From Chloroflexota bacterium (GTDB lineage Bacteria; Chloroflexota; Anaerolineae; Anaerolineales; Villigracilaceae), in the NCBI GenBank assembly GCA_023459215.1, contig JAEWVF010000046.1, forward strand, positions 1 to 18,884: 18,884 nucleotides of DNA, read 5' to 3'. A model generated the notes under the pieces. That model saw nothing but the letters and a program-made list of their open reading frames with translations. It was not told the origin of the DNA and did no database searches. Both the position numbers and the translations under genes were made by a program. Positions within the stretch are counted from its first letter, which is position 1. The number at the start of each line of letters is the position of its first letter. Of this stretch, positions 6,858 to 14,380 are shown piece after piece.

Positions 6858-7529
6858 ATGGCCCGCTACATGCGTTTAGATGTTATCAACACCCTGCTCG
6901 ATACCGGCGTCCTGCCGCTGTTTTATAACGGCGACCTCGAAACTGCCATCGAATTGGTCAATGCCTGCGCACGCGGCGGCGCGCGGACGATTGAATTCAC
7001 CAATCGCGGCGAGATGGCCTACCCGGTCTTTACCGAACTGGTCAAGTACTTTGCCAAAGCCGACCCATCTGTGATTTTGGGTGTCGGCTCGATTGTGGAC
7101 GCGCCCACCGCCGCCCTGTTCATCGCCGCGGGTGCAAATTTTATCGTTGGCCCCAGTTTTAATCCCGAAATCTCACGCCTGACCAACCGCCGCAAGATTC
7201 TCTACCTGCCGGGCTGCGCCACCGAAAACGAAATCGTTGCTGCCGAGGAGTGGGGCGCGGAAATTTGCAAGATTTTCCCCGGAGAATCGGCCGGCGGCCC
7301 GGCCTTTATCAGCGCCGTGATGGCGCCCTGCCCCTGGCACCGCCTCCTGCCCACCGGCGGCGTGGATGCGACCGAAGCCAGCATCAGCGAGTGGATCAAA
7401 GCCGGGGCCGCCGCGGTCGGCCTGGGCAGCAAACTGATCTCCGGGCAGGCGGTCAAGGATAAGGATTATGATGGAATCGCCAGCAAAGCCGCCCAATGCG
7501 TCGGCTGGGTCAAAGCTGCGCGCGGATAA
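6858..7529 (+). CDS. eda: KDPG aldolase (2-dehydro-3-deoxyphosphogluconate / 4-hydroxy-2-oxoglutarate aldolase)
   Basis: A 223-residue class I aldolase of the KDPG/KHG family (TIM barrel, normally trimeric, cytoplasmic). It cleaves KDPG to pyruvate and glyceraldehyde-3-phosphate. Seen are IEFTNRG (45-51, Glu46 as general acid/base), VGSIVDAP (76-83), ICKIFPGE (136-143, Lys138 as the Schiff-base lysine) and the phosphate-binding LPTGGVDATEAS near residues 163-174. The length is normal for the family. The ribosome-binding site AAAGGA lies 9 nt before the ATG. It completes the route from KDG kinase. The KDPGal form (DgoA) is chemically similar but galactonate genes are absent. Confidence 0.92.
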   Translation: MARYMRLDVINTLLDTGVLPLFYNGDLETAIELVNACARGGARTIEFTNRGEMAYPVFTELVKYFAKADPSVILGVGSIVDAPTAALFIAAGANFIVGPSFNPEISRLTNRRKILYLPGCATENEIVAAEEWGAEICKIFPGESAGGPAFISAVMAPCPWHRLLPTGGVDATEASISEWIKAGAAAVGLGSKLISGQAVKDKDYDGIASKAAQCVGWVKAARG

Positions 7530-7545
7530 AAAATAAACCACTTTC

Positions 7546-7633
7546 TGTCATTGCGAGGAGCGTTTTTCGCGACGAAGCAATCTCCTGTTTACAGGAGACC
7601 GCCACGCCGCAAAAGCAGCGGCTCGCGGTGACA
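7546..7633. repeat. TGTCATTGCGAGG repeat between eda and the IolB-like gene
   Basis: It begins TGTCATTGCGAGGAGCG, continues with GACGAAGCAATCTCC and ends GGCTCGCGGTGACA, a diverged inverted copy of its beginning. An inner small hairpin TCTCCTGTTTACAGGAGA is perfect. It belongs to the same family as the outer element at 5672-5861. It leaves just enough room for the AAAGGAG ribosome-binding site of the next gene. Confidence 0.8.
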
Positions 7634-7649
7634 TCCAAAGGAGAAATTT

Positions 7650-8492
7650 ATGAAATATCACGCTTACCTACCATCCAACCCGGGCTTGAACACCCCGCCC
7701 ACCAACCCCTGCCAACTGCTCGATTTCGCCCTGCTTAAACTGGCAGCGGGTGAAGCCCACAGCGCCGAAAGCGGCGATCGGGAAATCCTGGCCGTGATTT
7801 TGGGCGGCAAAGCCACTTTTGAAATCAACGGCCAGCGCTTCGAGAAAGTCGGCGGACGCCCGAACGTGTTCTCCGGCAAACCGCACTCGGTGTACATCCC
7901 CGCCGGAGCCAAGTACACCATCCTGGCCGAGGGGAATGTCGAAATCGCCTTGCCCAGCGCCCCCAGCGACCCTTCGACAGGCTCAGGGCTGGCTCCGGGT
8001 ATCCAGCCGTATGTCATCGCCCCCTCGCAAGTCGCCAATGGCGTCTGGGGCGCGGCCAATTTCAAGCGCTATTTCCACCAGATTTTGACCCTGGCCGCCC
8101 AACCCGAACTGCCCGCCCGCCGCCTGATCGTCGGCGAAACCTTCACGCCCAGCGGTAACTGGAGCACCTACCCGCCCCACAAGCACCAGGTCGATGACCT
8201 GCCGCGCCAGGCCTATCACGAGGAAATGTACTATTTCAAAGTCAGTCCCGGCGAAGGTTTTGGTATTTGTCACTACTACAACGAAGAAGGCGAAGAAGAG
8301 AATTTCACCGTGCGCGATAACAGCATCCACATGATGCCGCGCGGCTTCCACACCGTCGTTTCTGCGCCAGGTTACACCACTTACTATCTGTGGTTCCTGG
8401 CCGGGACCCAACGTGTCCAGGCAACGGTCGATGACCCGAATTTGGGTTGGGTTGGCAAGACCGTGGCGATGTTGAAAGAATTGGGGCACTAA
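7650..8492 (+). CDS. KduI/IolB-family cupin isomerase of IolB type, likely 5-keto-4-deoxyuronate isomerase here
   Basis: A 280-residue bicupin. Its closest resemblance is to 5-deoxy-glucuronate isomerase IolB: GNWSTYPPHKHQ (169-180), HEEMYYFK (190-197), GFGICHYY (203-210) and PRGFHTV (230-236). The metal-ligand set is His177, His179, a Glu at 191/192 and His234. No inositol genes are present. The next gene is KduD and a GH105 enzyme lies upstream, so the expected job is isomerisation of 5-keto-4-deoxyuronate to 2,5-diketo-3-deoxygluconate, the KduI step. That function is inference; the family is seen. Between EIALPSAP and the second half there are about ten extra residues (SDPSTGSGLAPG) translated from a dispersed repeat at 7970-7988. 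The ribosome-binding site AAAGGAG supports the start. Confidence 0.82.
   Translation: MKYHAYLPSNPGLNTPPTNPCQLLDFALLKLAAGEAHSAESGDREILAVILGGKATFEINGQRFEKVGGRPNVFSGKPHSVYIPAGAKYTILAEGNVEIALPSAPSDPSTGSGLAPGIQPYVIAPSQVANGVWGAANFKRYFHQILTLAAQPELPARRLIVGETFTPSGNWSTYPPHKHQVDDLPRQAYHEEMYYFKVSPGEGFGICHYYNEEGEEENFTVRDNSIHMMPRGFHTVVSAPGYTTYYLWFLAGTQRVQATVDDPNLGWVGKTVAMLKELGH
7970..7988. repeat. In-frame repeat core inside the IolB-like gene
   Basis: CCCTTCGACAGGCTCAGGG is the exact reverse complement of 5385-5403 in kdgK. It is translated as part of SDPSTGSGLA in a loop between the two cupin halves. The reading frame is preserved. Confidence 0.85.
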
Positions 8493-8497
8493 TCTAC

Positions 8498-8529
8498 GCC
8501 CTGAGCGTAGCGCAGCGTAGTCGAAGGGC
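8498..8529. repeat. GCCCTGAGCG...GTCGAAGGGC repeat after the IolB-like gene
   Basis: A short element with inverted ends GCCCT / AGGGC and the CCTGAGCG and GTCGAAGG blocks of the family found inside kdgK. It begins 6 nt after the stop codon. Confidence 0.8.
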
Positions 8530-8559
8530 GATTTTCGTACAAAAAATTTTTTATGAAAT

Positions 8560-8605
8560 GTCCTTCGACTGCGCCGCACACAAATCGTGCGGCTCCGCTC
8601 AGGAC
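8560..8605. repeat. GTCCTTCGACT...GCTCAGGAC repeat before kduD
   Basis: The inverse orientation of the same family as 8498-8529, with ends GTCCT / AGGAC and an inner hairpin CCGCACACAAATCGTGCGG. Between the two copies lies an A6T6 tract (about 8541-8552) that might contain promoter sequence, but I cannot identify -35 and -10 boxes with confidence. Confidence 0.8.
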
Positions 8606-8631
8606 GAAAGTTTATAAATAAAGGATTTTCT

Positions 8632-9396
8632 ATGATCTTAGACCTCTTCAAACTCGATGGAAAAGTCGCCCTCGTCACCGGCGCAGGGCGCGGACTGGGG
8701 CAGGGCATGGCAATCGCCCTGGCCGAAGCCGGGGCTGATGTGGCCGGGCTGGATGTGATTCCACAGGATGAGACCGCCGCAAAAGTTCAGGCGCTTGGGC
8801 GGCGTTTCCTGCCCGTCAGCGCCAACCTGCTAGCAGCCCACGCTGAGGACATGACCAAGGTCGTTGACGAAGCGGTCAACAGCCTGGACCGCCTCGACAT
8901 CCTGGTCAATAATGCCGGGATCATTCGCCGCGCCCCGGTGCTCGAATTCAGCGAAAAAGATTGGGATGACGTGATGGCCATCAACCTGAAGGCGGTTTTC
9001 CTGCTCTCGCAGGCCGCGGGGCGGGCCATGGTGGCGCAAGGCAGCGGTAAAATCATCAATATCGCCTCGATGCTCTCCTTCCAGGGCGGGATTCGCGTGC
9101 CATCCTATACCGCTTCGAAAAGCGGCGTGGCCGGTCTGACGCGGCTGTTTGCCAACGAACTGGCCGCCAAAGGACTCAACATCAATGCAATTGCCCCCGG
9201 CTATATGGCAACCGATAACACCGCCCCGCTGCGCGCCGATGCCGAACGCGCCCCGGCCATTCTTGACCGTATCCCCGCCGGGCGTTGGGGCGAACCTGCC
9301 GACCTGATGGGCGCGGTTGTCTTCCTGGCTTCGGCGGCTTCCGATTACATGAACGGCGCAATTATCCCGGTCGATGGCGGCTGGCTGACAAGGTAA
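8632..9396 (+). CDS. kduD: KduD, 2-deoxy-D-gluconate 3-dehydrogenase / 2,5-diketo-3-deoxygluconate reductase (SDR)
   Basis: A 254-residue classical short-chain dehydrogenase. TGAGRGLG (16-23) binds the dinucleotide, Asp41 after the second strand favours NAD(H), NNAG is at 93-96, and the catalytic set is Ser146, Tyr159 and Lys163 (YTASK). The sequence matches the KduD type in FKLDGKVALVTGAGRGLGQG and IPAGRWGEPADL. It reduces 2,5-diketo-3-deoxygluconate to KDG, feeding the KDG kinase. A longer in-frame start at 8587 (GTG) lies inside the upstream repeat and adds MRLRSGRKF, which does not belong to the fold. The ATG at 8632, preceded by AAAGGA, is the better start. One nucleotide separates its stop from the uxaC start, so the two are likely co-translated. 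Confidence 0.9.
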   Translation: MILDLFKLDGKVALVTGAGRGLGQGMAIALAEAGADVAGLDVIPQDETAAKVQALGRRFLPVSANLLAAHAEDMTKVVDEAVNSLDRLDILVNNAGIIRRAPVLEFSEKDWDDVMAINLKAVFLLSQAAGRAMVAQGSGKIINIASMLSFQGGIRVPSYTASKSGVAGLTRLFANELAAKGLNINAIAPGYMATDNTAPLRADAERAPAILDRIPAGRWGEPADLMGAVVFLASAASDYMNGAIIPVDGGWLTR

Positions 9397-9397
9397 G

Positions 9398-10795
9398 ATG
9401 AACCCGAACCGCTTTTTCTCTCCTGATCCAACCCTCCGCAGCCTGGCCCGGGAATTGTACGAACCGGTTGCCACTCTGCCGATTATTTCCCCGCACGGAC
9501 ATGTCGATCCGCGTCTGTTTGCTGACCCTGATGCGACTTTCGGCTCCCCGGCGGATTTGTTTATCATCCCTGACCATTACGTGACGCGGATGCTGTACTC
9601 GCAGGGCATTCAAATCGAGTCTTTGGGCGTTCCCCGTAGCGGTGGCGGCGCGGTTGAAAGCGACCACCGCAACATCTGGCGTCTCTTTTGCGCCAACTTT
9701 CACCTTTTCCGCGGCACGCCCTCCGGTATTTGGCTGGCGCATGAACTGAGCGAGGTTTTTGGCATCGACGAAAAACCCTGCGCTGCCAATGCCGACCGGC
9801 TTTATGACCAGATCGCTGAAAAGCTGGCCTTGCCTGAATTTTCTCCCCGTGCCCTGTTCAAGCGTTTCAATCTCGAACTGCTCTCCACCACCGATGCGGC
9901 CACGGACACGCTTGCAACGCATCAAGCCATCCGCGCCGGTTGGGATGGCCGCATTATTCCCTGTTTCCGCCCGGATGGGGTGGTCAATTTGGATGCGCCC
10001 AATTGGCGGCAAAATATCGAGAAGCTGGAACAAATCACCAATCAACCAATCACCAATTACCAATCCTTTATCCGTGCCCTGGAACAACGCCGGGAATTTT
10101 TCAAATCGATGGGCGCGACTGCCACCGATCATGCCGCGCTGACACCTGCCACCGCTGAACTGACCCCCACCCAGGCTGATGCGATTTTCCAGCGCGCGCT
10201 CAAGGGCCAGCCCCAACCTGACGACCCGGCCCGCTTTACCGCCCACATGCTGATGGAAATGGCTCGGATGAGCGTGGATGACGGGCTGGTGATGCAGTTG
10301 CATCCCGGCTCCCTGCGCAACCACAACGACATCATTTTCCAAAAATTTGGGCTGGATAAAGGCTGCGACATCCCGCTTCAGACCGAATACACCCGCAACC
10401 TGCGCCCGCTGCTCAATAAATTTGGCAATGACCCGCGTTTGAGTCTACTGCTGTTCACCCTCGACGAAACCTCCTACTCCCGCGAGTTGGCGACCCTGGC
10501 CGGGCATTATCCGGCGCTGAAACTCGGCCCGCCCTGGTGGTTCCACGACAGCCTGAACGGTATGGCGCGCTACTTTGACCAAGTCATGGAAACGGCTGGC
10601 ATCTACAACACGGCCGGGTTCAACGACGACACCCGCGCCTTTTGCTCCATCCCCGCCCGGCACGATGTTTGGAGAAGGGCCTCCGCCAACTGGGTGGCTG
10701 GCCTGGTCGCCCGGCACATCGTCGATATGGATGACGCCCGTGAAATGATGACAGAATTGGCGGTTGGGTTGGTCAAAAAGGCGTACAAATTGTGA
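9398..10795 (+). CDS. uxaC: Uronate isomerase (glucuronate/galacturonate isomerase)
   Basis: A 465-residue member of the amidohydrolase superfamily, the usual length for UxaC. It interconverts D-galacturonate with D-tagaturonate and D-glucuronate with D-fructuronate. Metal-site motif PHGHVDPRL (32-40) with His33 and His35 is present, followed by NFHLFRGTPSGIWL, the family signature, and later GPPWWFHDS and GFNDDTRAF in the barrel. It should receive galacturonate released by the GH4 and GH28 enzymes. The codons at 10031-10066 form a monotonous run (variants of CAATCACCAATTACC) that resembles a dispersed repeat, but the protein length is normal there. It is coupled to kduD by a one-nucleotide spacer. 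Confidence 0.93.
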   Translation: MNPNRFFSPDPTLRSLARELYEPVATLPIISPHGHVDPRLFADPDATFGSPADLFIIPDHYVTRMLYSQGIQIESLGVPRSGGGAVESDHRNIWRLFCANFHLFRGTPSGIWLAHELSEVFGIDEKPCAANADRLYDQIAEKLALPEFSPRALFKRFNLELLSTTDAATDTLATHQAIRAGWDGRIIPCFRPDGVVNLDAPNWRQNIEKLEQITNQPITNYQSFIRALEQRREFFKSMGATATDHAALTPATAELTPTQADAIFQRALKGQPQPDDPARFTAHMLMEMARMSVDDGLVMQLHPGSLRNHNDIIFQKFGLDKGCDIPLQTEYTRNLRPLLNKFGNDPRLSLLLFTLDETSYSRELATLAGHYPALKLGPPWWFHDSLNGMARYFDQVMETAGIYNTAGFNDDTRAFCSIPARHDVWRRASANWVAGLVARHIVDMDDAREMMTELAVGLVKKAYKL

Positions 10796-10799
10796 AATG

Positions 10800-10823
10800 G
10801 TAGGGGCGCAGCTGTGCCCCTGC
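10800..10823. repeat. Near-perfect palindrome between uxaC and uxaE
   Basis: The palindrome GTAGGGGCGCAGCTG and on to TGCCCCTGC has near-perfect two-fold symmetry around CAGCTG, with G-T wobbles at two places. It starts 5 nt after the uxaC stop codon. It could form a hairpin in RNA. The following AGAAGGA acts as the ribosome-binding site of the next gene. Confidence 0.7.
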
Positions 10824-10836
10824 AGAAGGATTAAAC

Positions 10837-12027
10837 ATGCTCTCTCCTTTCGGTTTATCGACATCTTTCGGCTTTGGCGACCGGCTTGGATTGGCAACCC
10901 CCGGCCATGTTGCCGCCTTGCGACATTCAACTTTAAATATTCAACCTATCTTTGCCCAACAATCCGTCCGCGAAAATGCCCGCACGGGGCGAACCCCCCA
11001 ACAGGTGATAGACGAGGCCAAACGCGCAGTCGAAGCCGCCGGGTGGGACGCGCCCTGGGGCGCGGATGCCGACCACCTGAAGACAGTCGAGGATTTGCCG
11101 CCCTTTGTCAGCGCCGGGTATACCTTTTTTACCGTTGATCCCGGCGCGCACGTGGATAATGCCGCCGATACCGATCCGCTATCCGTGTTGCAGGAAAAGG
11201 CCAGGGGGCAGAACTGGGACGAACTTTCAGCCTTGTACCTGGCCGGAAACGGCGAGGCCCCCGAAAGAACCGGGGCAAGCGGCTACGGGGCGTTTGATTC
11301 CGAGAAACTGCTCCGGGCGCTGGTCAAATATGGGAGGGCAATCAGCCATACGATTGCGATGTACCGCCGCCTTTCCGAATTAAAGGAATCCTTCGATTTT
11401 GAAGTATCGGTGGACGAAACCGATGCGCCGACCACGCCGCTGGAGCATTTTTTTATCGCCAACGAATTGACTCGCGCCGGGGTGAAATTCACCAGCCTGG
11501 CCCCGCGTTTTATCGGTCGCTTTGAGAAGGGTGTGGACTATATCGGTGATCTTGCAGCTCTGGATGTGGAACTGGCGAAGCACGCGGCGGTGACAGCCCA
11601 TTTCGGTACGTACAAACTCAGCCTGCACTCTGGTTCCGATAAATTTAGCGTCTACCCGCTGATTGTCAAGCACTGGGGGCAGCGGATTCACGTTAAGACG
11701 GCTGGAACCAGCTACCTGGAAGCCCTGCGCACCCTGGCGGTGACATCGCCCGCGCTGTTCGAGCGGATTTGGGCGCTGGGGCTGGAGCGCTACGGCACCG
11801 ACCGCGCCACCTATCACGTTTCGGCTGACCCGGCCCTGGTGGCGACCGGCCTGCCGCTGCCAGCATTGCTGGACGATTTCCACGCCCGTGAGATTTTGCA
11901 TGTGACCTTCGGCTCGGCGCTAACCGAATTTGGCGCGGAAATCAAGTCGGCCTTGGTGAAAGATGCCGGCGCGTACAATGCTAATTTGCAGAAGCACTTT
12001 GGCCGGCATTTGAATTTATTGAAGTAA
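10837..12027 (+). CDS. uxaE: Tagaturonate/fructuronate epimerase
   Basis: A 396-residue protein that I match to the UxaE family, whose founding member was characterised in Thermotoga maritima. The start SPFGLSTSFGFGDRLGLATPGHV is the most distinctive part, followed by ADADHLKT (about 77-84), FTVDPGAHVD (about 98-107), and later FGTYKLSLHSGSDKFSVYPL and FHAREILHVTFGSAL. UxaE converts D-tagaturonate to D-fructuronate and so merges the galacturonate branch with the glucuronate branch. It takes the place of the UxaB-UxaA altronate route, which is not seen in the window. The position between uxaC and the fructuronate reductase is what this pathway predicts. The protein may be shorter than the Thermotoga one, which I recall as longer; I could not check. 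RBS AGAAGGA precedes the ATG. Confidence 0.82.
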   Translation: MLSPFGLSTSFGFGDRLGLATPGHVAALRHSTLNIQPIFAQQSVRENARTGRTPQQVIDEAKRAVEAAGWDAPWGADADHLKTVEDLPPFVSAGYTFFTVDPGAHVDNAADTDPLSVLQEKARGQNWDELSALYLAGNGEAPERTGASGYGAFDSEKLLRALVKYGRAISHTIAMYRRLSELKESFDFEVSVDETDAPTTPLEHFFIANELTRAGVKFTSLAPRFIGRFEKGVDYIGDLAALDVELAKHAAVTAHFGTYKLSLHSGSDKFSVYPLIVKHWGQRIHVKTAGTSYLEALRTLAVTSPALFERIWALGLERYGTDRATYHVSADPALVATGLPLPALLDDFHAREILHVTFGSALTEFGAEIKSALVKDAGAYNANLQKHFGRHLNLLK

Positions 12028-12037
12028 AAACCTAAAA

Positions 12038-12110
12038 CGAACCGCGAAGGCCGCAAAGAACGCAAAGAAAATCTTAAAAACTTAGCGCTCTTCGCGTTCT
12101 TTGCGGTTCG
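12038..12110. repeat. CGAACCGCGAAGG / TTTGCGGTTCG inverted repeat
   Basis: CGAACCGCGAAGG with CGCAAAGAACGCAAAG on the left pairs imperfectly with TTCGCGTTCTTTGCGGTTCG on the right. A relative lies at 12952-13022 on the other side of the SDR gene. The pair therefore brackets that gene. Confidence 0.8.
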
Positions 12111-12139
12111 CCAAGGGCTTTCCAAGAAAGTGAGCCATA

Positions 12140-12946
12140 ATGAGTATGTCTTTTGATGTACAAGGAAAAATCGCCGTTGTCACCGGTGGGGCGGGCGTGT
12201 TGTGTGCAGCCATGTGCCGGGAACTGGCTGCGGCGGGCGCAAAAGTGGCTGTGCTGGATTTGCGTCTCGAACCTGCCGAAAGTTTAGCCGCCGAACTCGG
12301 CAATGGCGCAATCGGCGTGGCCTGCAATGTGCTGGACAAAGCCAGTGTCGAGGCAGCGGCTGAGATAGTGGCGAAAACCTATGGCCGGGTCGACATCCTG
12401 GTCAATGGCGCGGGCGGCAACAAACCCCAGGCTACCACCAACCCGGAGCAGTCCTTCTTTGACCTGCCCGCCGACGCCCTGCGCTGGGTTTTTGACCTGA
12501 ACCTGATGGGCGCGATTTTGCCCAGCCAGGTTTTTGGCAAAATGATGGCCGCGCAGAAGAGTGGCAGTATCATCAATATCTCATCAATGAACGCCTTCCG
12601 TCCGTTGACCCGCATCCCGGCTTATTCGGCGGCCAAGGCCGGGGTGAGCAATTTCACCCAATGGCTGGCCGTCCACATGGCCCAGGAATACAGCCCGGAA
12701 ATTCGCGTCAACGCCATCGCGCCCGGCTTTTTTGTCGGCGACCAGAATCGCGCTTTATTGATGAACGAAGATGGCTTGTTAACCCCTCGCGGTCAGCAGA
12801 TACTGTCCCACACCCCGATGAACCGTTTTGGCGTCCCCGAAGATTTGCTCGGCACGTTGATCTGGCTGGTTTCGCCCGCCTCGGCCTTCGTCACCGGGAT
12901 TGTTGTGCCGGTCGATGGTGGTTTTTCGGCGTTTTCGGGTGTTTAA
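12140..12946 (+). CDS. uxuB: SDR-type D-mannonate oxidoreductase / fructuronate reductase
   Basis: A 268-residue short-chain dehydrogenase resembling the Bacillus YjmF/UxuB type, which is unrelated to the long-chain E. coli UxuB. NISSMNAFRPLTRIPAYSAAK (146-166) supplies Ser149, Tyr162 and Lys166. VNGAGGN is at 88-94, and PVDGGFSAFSGV closes the chain. The expected reaction is D-fructuronate + NADH to D-mannonate. The cofactor motif reads TGGAGVLC (15-22): the third glycine of the usual TGxxxGxG is a cysteine. The gene is flanked on both sides by copies of the same repeat family. It follows uxaE and precedes the LarA-like gene, consistent with mannonate being the branch product. The ATG at 12146 is a possible second start; I prefer 12140. 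Confidence 0.82.
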   Translation: MSMSFDVQGKIAVVTGGAGVLCAAMCRELAAAGAKVAVLDLRLEPAESLAAELGNGAIGVACNVLDKASVEAAAEIVAKTYGRVDILVNGAGGNKPQATTNPEQSFFDLPADALRWVFDLNLMGAILPSQVFGKMMAAQKSGSIINISSMNAFRPLTRIPAYSAAKAGVSNFTQWLAVHMAQEYSPEIRVNAIAPGFFVGDQNRALLMNEDGLLTPRGQQILSHTPMNRFGVPEDLLGTLIWLVSPASAFVTGIVVPVDGGFSAFSGV

Positions 12947-12951
12947 AGATT

Positions 12952-13022
12952 AACCGCGAAGCGCGCAAAGCACGCCAAGGGAACCATTAAACCTTTGCGC
13001 TCTTGGCGGTCTTAGCGGTTCG
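12952..13022. repeat. AACCGCGAAGCGCGCAAAG / CTTAGCGGTT inverted repeat
   Basis: A second member of the family at 12038-12110: AACCGCGAAGCGCGCAAAGC on the left pairs imperfectly with TTTGCGCTCTTGGCGGTCTT and AGCGGTT on the right. It starts 6 nt after the SDR stop and ends 26 nt before the next start codon. Confidence 0.8.
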
Positions 13023-13048
13023 TTTCTGGATTATCTGGGAGTCTCCCC

Positions 13049-14368
13049 ATGCCGATTACTCAAAAAATTGCTTCACTTGGCCAACTTCTGAACGAATCCG
13101 AAATCCGCGACACCCTCACCCAGGCCCTTGAACGCCAGTTCACCAACCAGCGCCTGCTCATCCTGATTCCCGATCACACCCGTTCACTGCCGCTACCTTT
13201 CCTGTTCCGGGCGCTGGTGGAAATATTGCATGATGCCAAACAGCTCGACTTCATTGTCTCCCTCGGCACCCACCCGGCGCTCTCCGATGAGAGTCTGAAT
13301 CAACTTGTCGGCATCACCTCCGCCGAACGGACCTGCCTCGCTGCCGGGAAAGGCCTGGGCGCTGCCTCCGTTTCTCCGCTTCAAAATCCGCTCCCGTATC
13401 CATCCATCCGCTTGCTCAACCATGCCTGGGACGACCCGACCACCCTCGCCTCCATCGGCGTTATCGAGCAGGATCAAATCAAACAAATTGCGGGCGAGCG
13501 CTGGCATTCGTCCCTGCCCAACAGCGTGGACATTCGCCTGAACAAAGCCGCCCTGGCCTATGACCACATCCTGATTCTCGGCCCAACCTTTCCGCACGAA
13601 GTCGTCGGCTTCTCTGGCGGGGCCAAATACCTGTTCCCCGGCATCTCTGGCCCGGATATGATCAACGCTACCCACTGGTTGGGCGCGTTGGCCGGGGTGG
13701 TCGGGACGATAGGGGTCAAGGACACGCCCGTCCGCGCCATGATTCACGCCGCTGCTGAAAAACTGTCCACACCGGTCACGCTCATCGCGCTGACCGTGGA
13801 AGGTCACGAGTTGAGCGGCCTTTTCATCGGCGACCATCTTTCCGCCTGGAGCGCCGCCGCGGATTTATCGGCCCAGCGCCACATCCGCTGGTGCGAAAAG
13901 CCTTATCAGCGCGTGCTCTCCTGCGCCCCGAAAATGTACGATGAACTGTGGACCGGCGCAAAGGCGATGTACAAGCTCGAACCAGCCGTGGCAGTTGGCG
14001 GCGAAGTTATTATTTACGCCCCGCACCTGGATGTGGTCAGCCATGTGCATGGCAAATACATCTATGAGATTGGCTATCACATCCTGCCCTATTTCTTGCA
14101 GGATTGGGATCATTTTAAGCACATTCCGCTCGGCGTGCTGGCCCATTCGACCCACTTGCGCGGTTCCGGTGTTATGGCAGATGGCCTGGAAAAACCGAAT
14201 GTGCGCGTTACCCTTGCCAGCAAAATCCCACCCGCAGACTGCGCCCGGCTCAACCTGGGTTACCTCGACCCGGCCAGCATCGACCTCAACGAGTGGCAAG
14301 GGCGCGAGGACGAGGGTATTTTGTATGTCCCCAAAGCTGGCGAGATTTTATATCGTTTGAAACCATAA
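13049..14368 (+). CDS. LarA-family nickel-pincer racemase/epimerase (DUF2088), predicted sugar-acid C2 epimerase
   Basis: A 439-residue homologue of lactate racemase LarA. Key residues are in place: PDHTR (41-45, equivalent to LarA Asp72 and Arg75), LGTHP (72-76, His75 for His108), FPHEVVGFSGGAKYLFPG (181-198, His183 for His174 and Lys193 for the cofactor-bearing Lys184) and ATHW (207-210, His209 for the nickel ligand His200). Spacing between these residues equals LarA except for roughly 40 extra residues between His75 and His183. LarA-type enzymes transfer a hydride at C2 of a 2-hydroxy acid with a nickel-pincer nucleotide. Some members of the superfamily are gluconate 2-epimerases. Placed between the mannonate oxidoreductase and gluconokinase, this one probably interconverts D-mannonate and D-gluconate; the substrate is inference. 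LarB, LarC and LarE are not in the window. It starts a closely spaced gene run. Confidence 0.8.
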   Translation: MPITQKIASLGQLLNESEIRDTLTQALERQFTNQRLLILIPDHTRSLPLPFLFRALVEILHDAKQLDFIVSLGTHPALSDESLNQLVGITSAERTCLAAGKGLGAASVSPLQNPLPYPSIRLLNHAWDDPTTLASIGVIEQDQIKQIAGERWHSSLPNSVDIRLNKAALAYDHILILGPTFPHEVVGFSGGAKYLFPGISGPDMINATHWLGALAGVVGTIGVKDTPVRAMIHAAAEKLSTPVTLIALTVEGHELSGLFIGDHLSAWSAAADLSAQRHIRWCEKPYQRVLSCAPKMYDELWTGAKAMYKLEPAVAVGGEVIIYAPHLDVVSHVHGKYIYEIGYHILPYFLQDWDHFKHIPLGVLAHSTHLRGSGVMADGLEKPNVRVTLASKIPPADCARLNLGYLDPASIDLNEWQGREDEGILYVPKAGEILYRLKP

Positions 14369-14380
14369 AAGGAGTTTGTT

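Noticed and set aside
8541..8552. A6T6 tract as a promoter element
   Set aside because: It is AT-rich and lies between two repeats, but no -35/-10 pair can be defined; kept only as a comment.
8587..8631. Longer GTG start for kduD
   Set aside because: The added residues are translated from an intergenic repeat, and the ATG at 8632 has a proper ribosome-binding site and the family's normal N-terminus.
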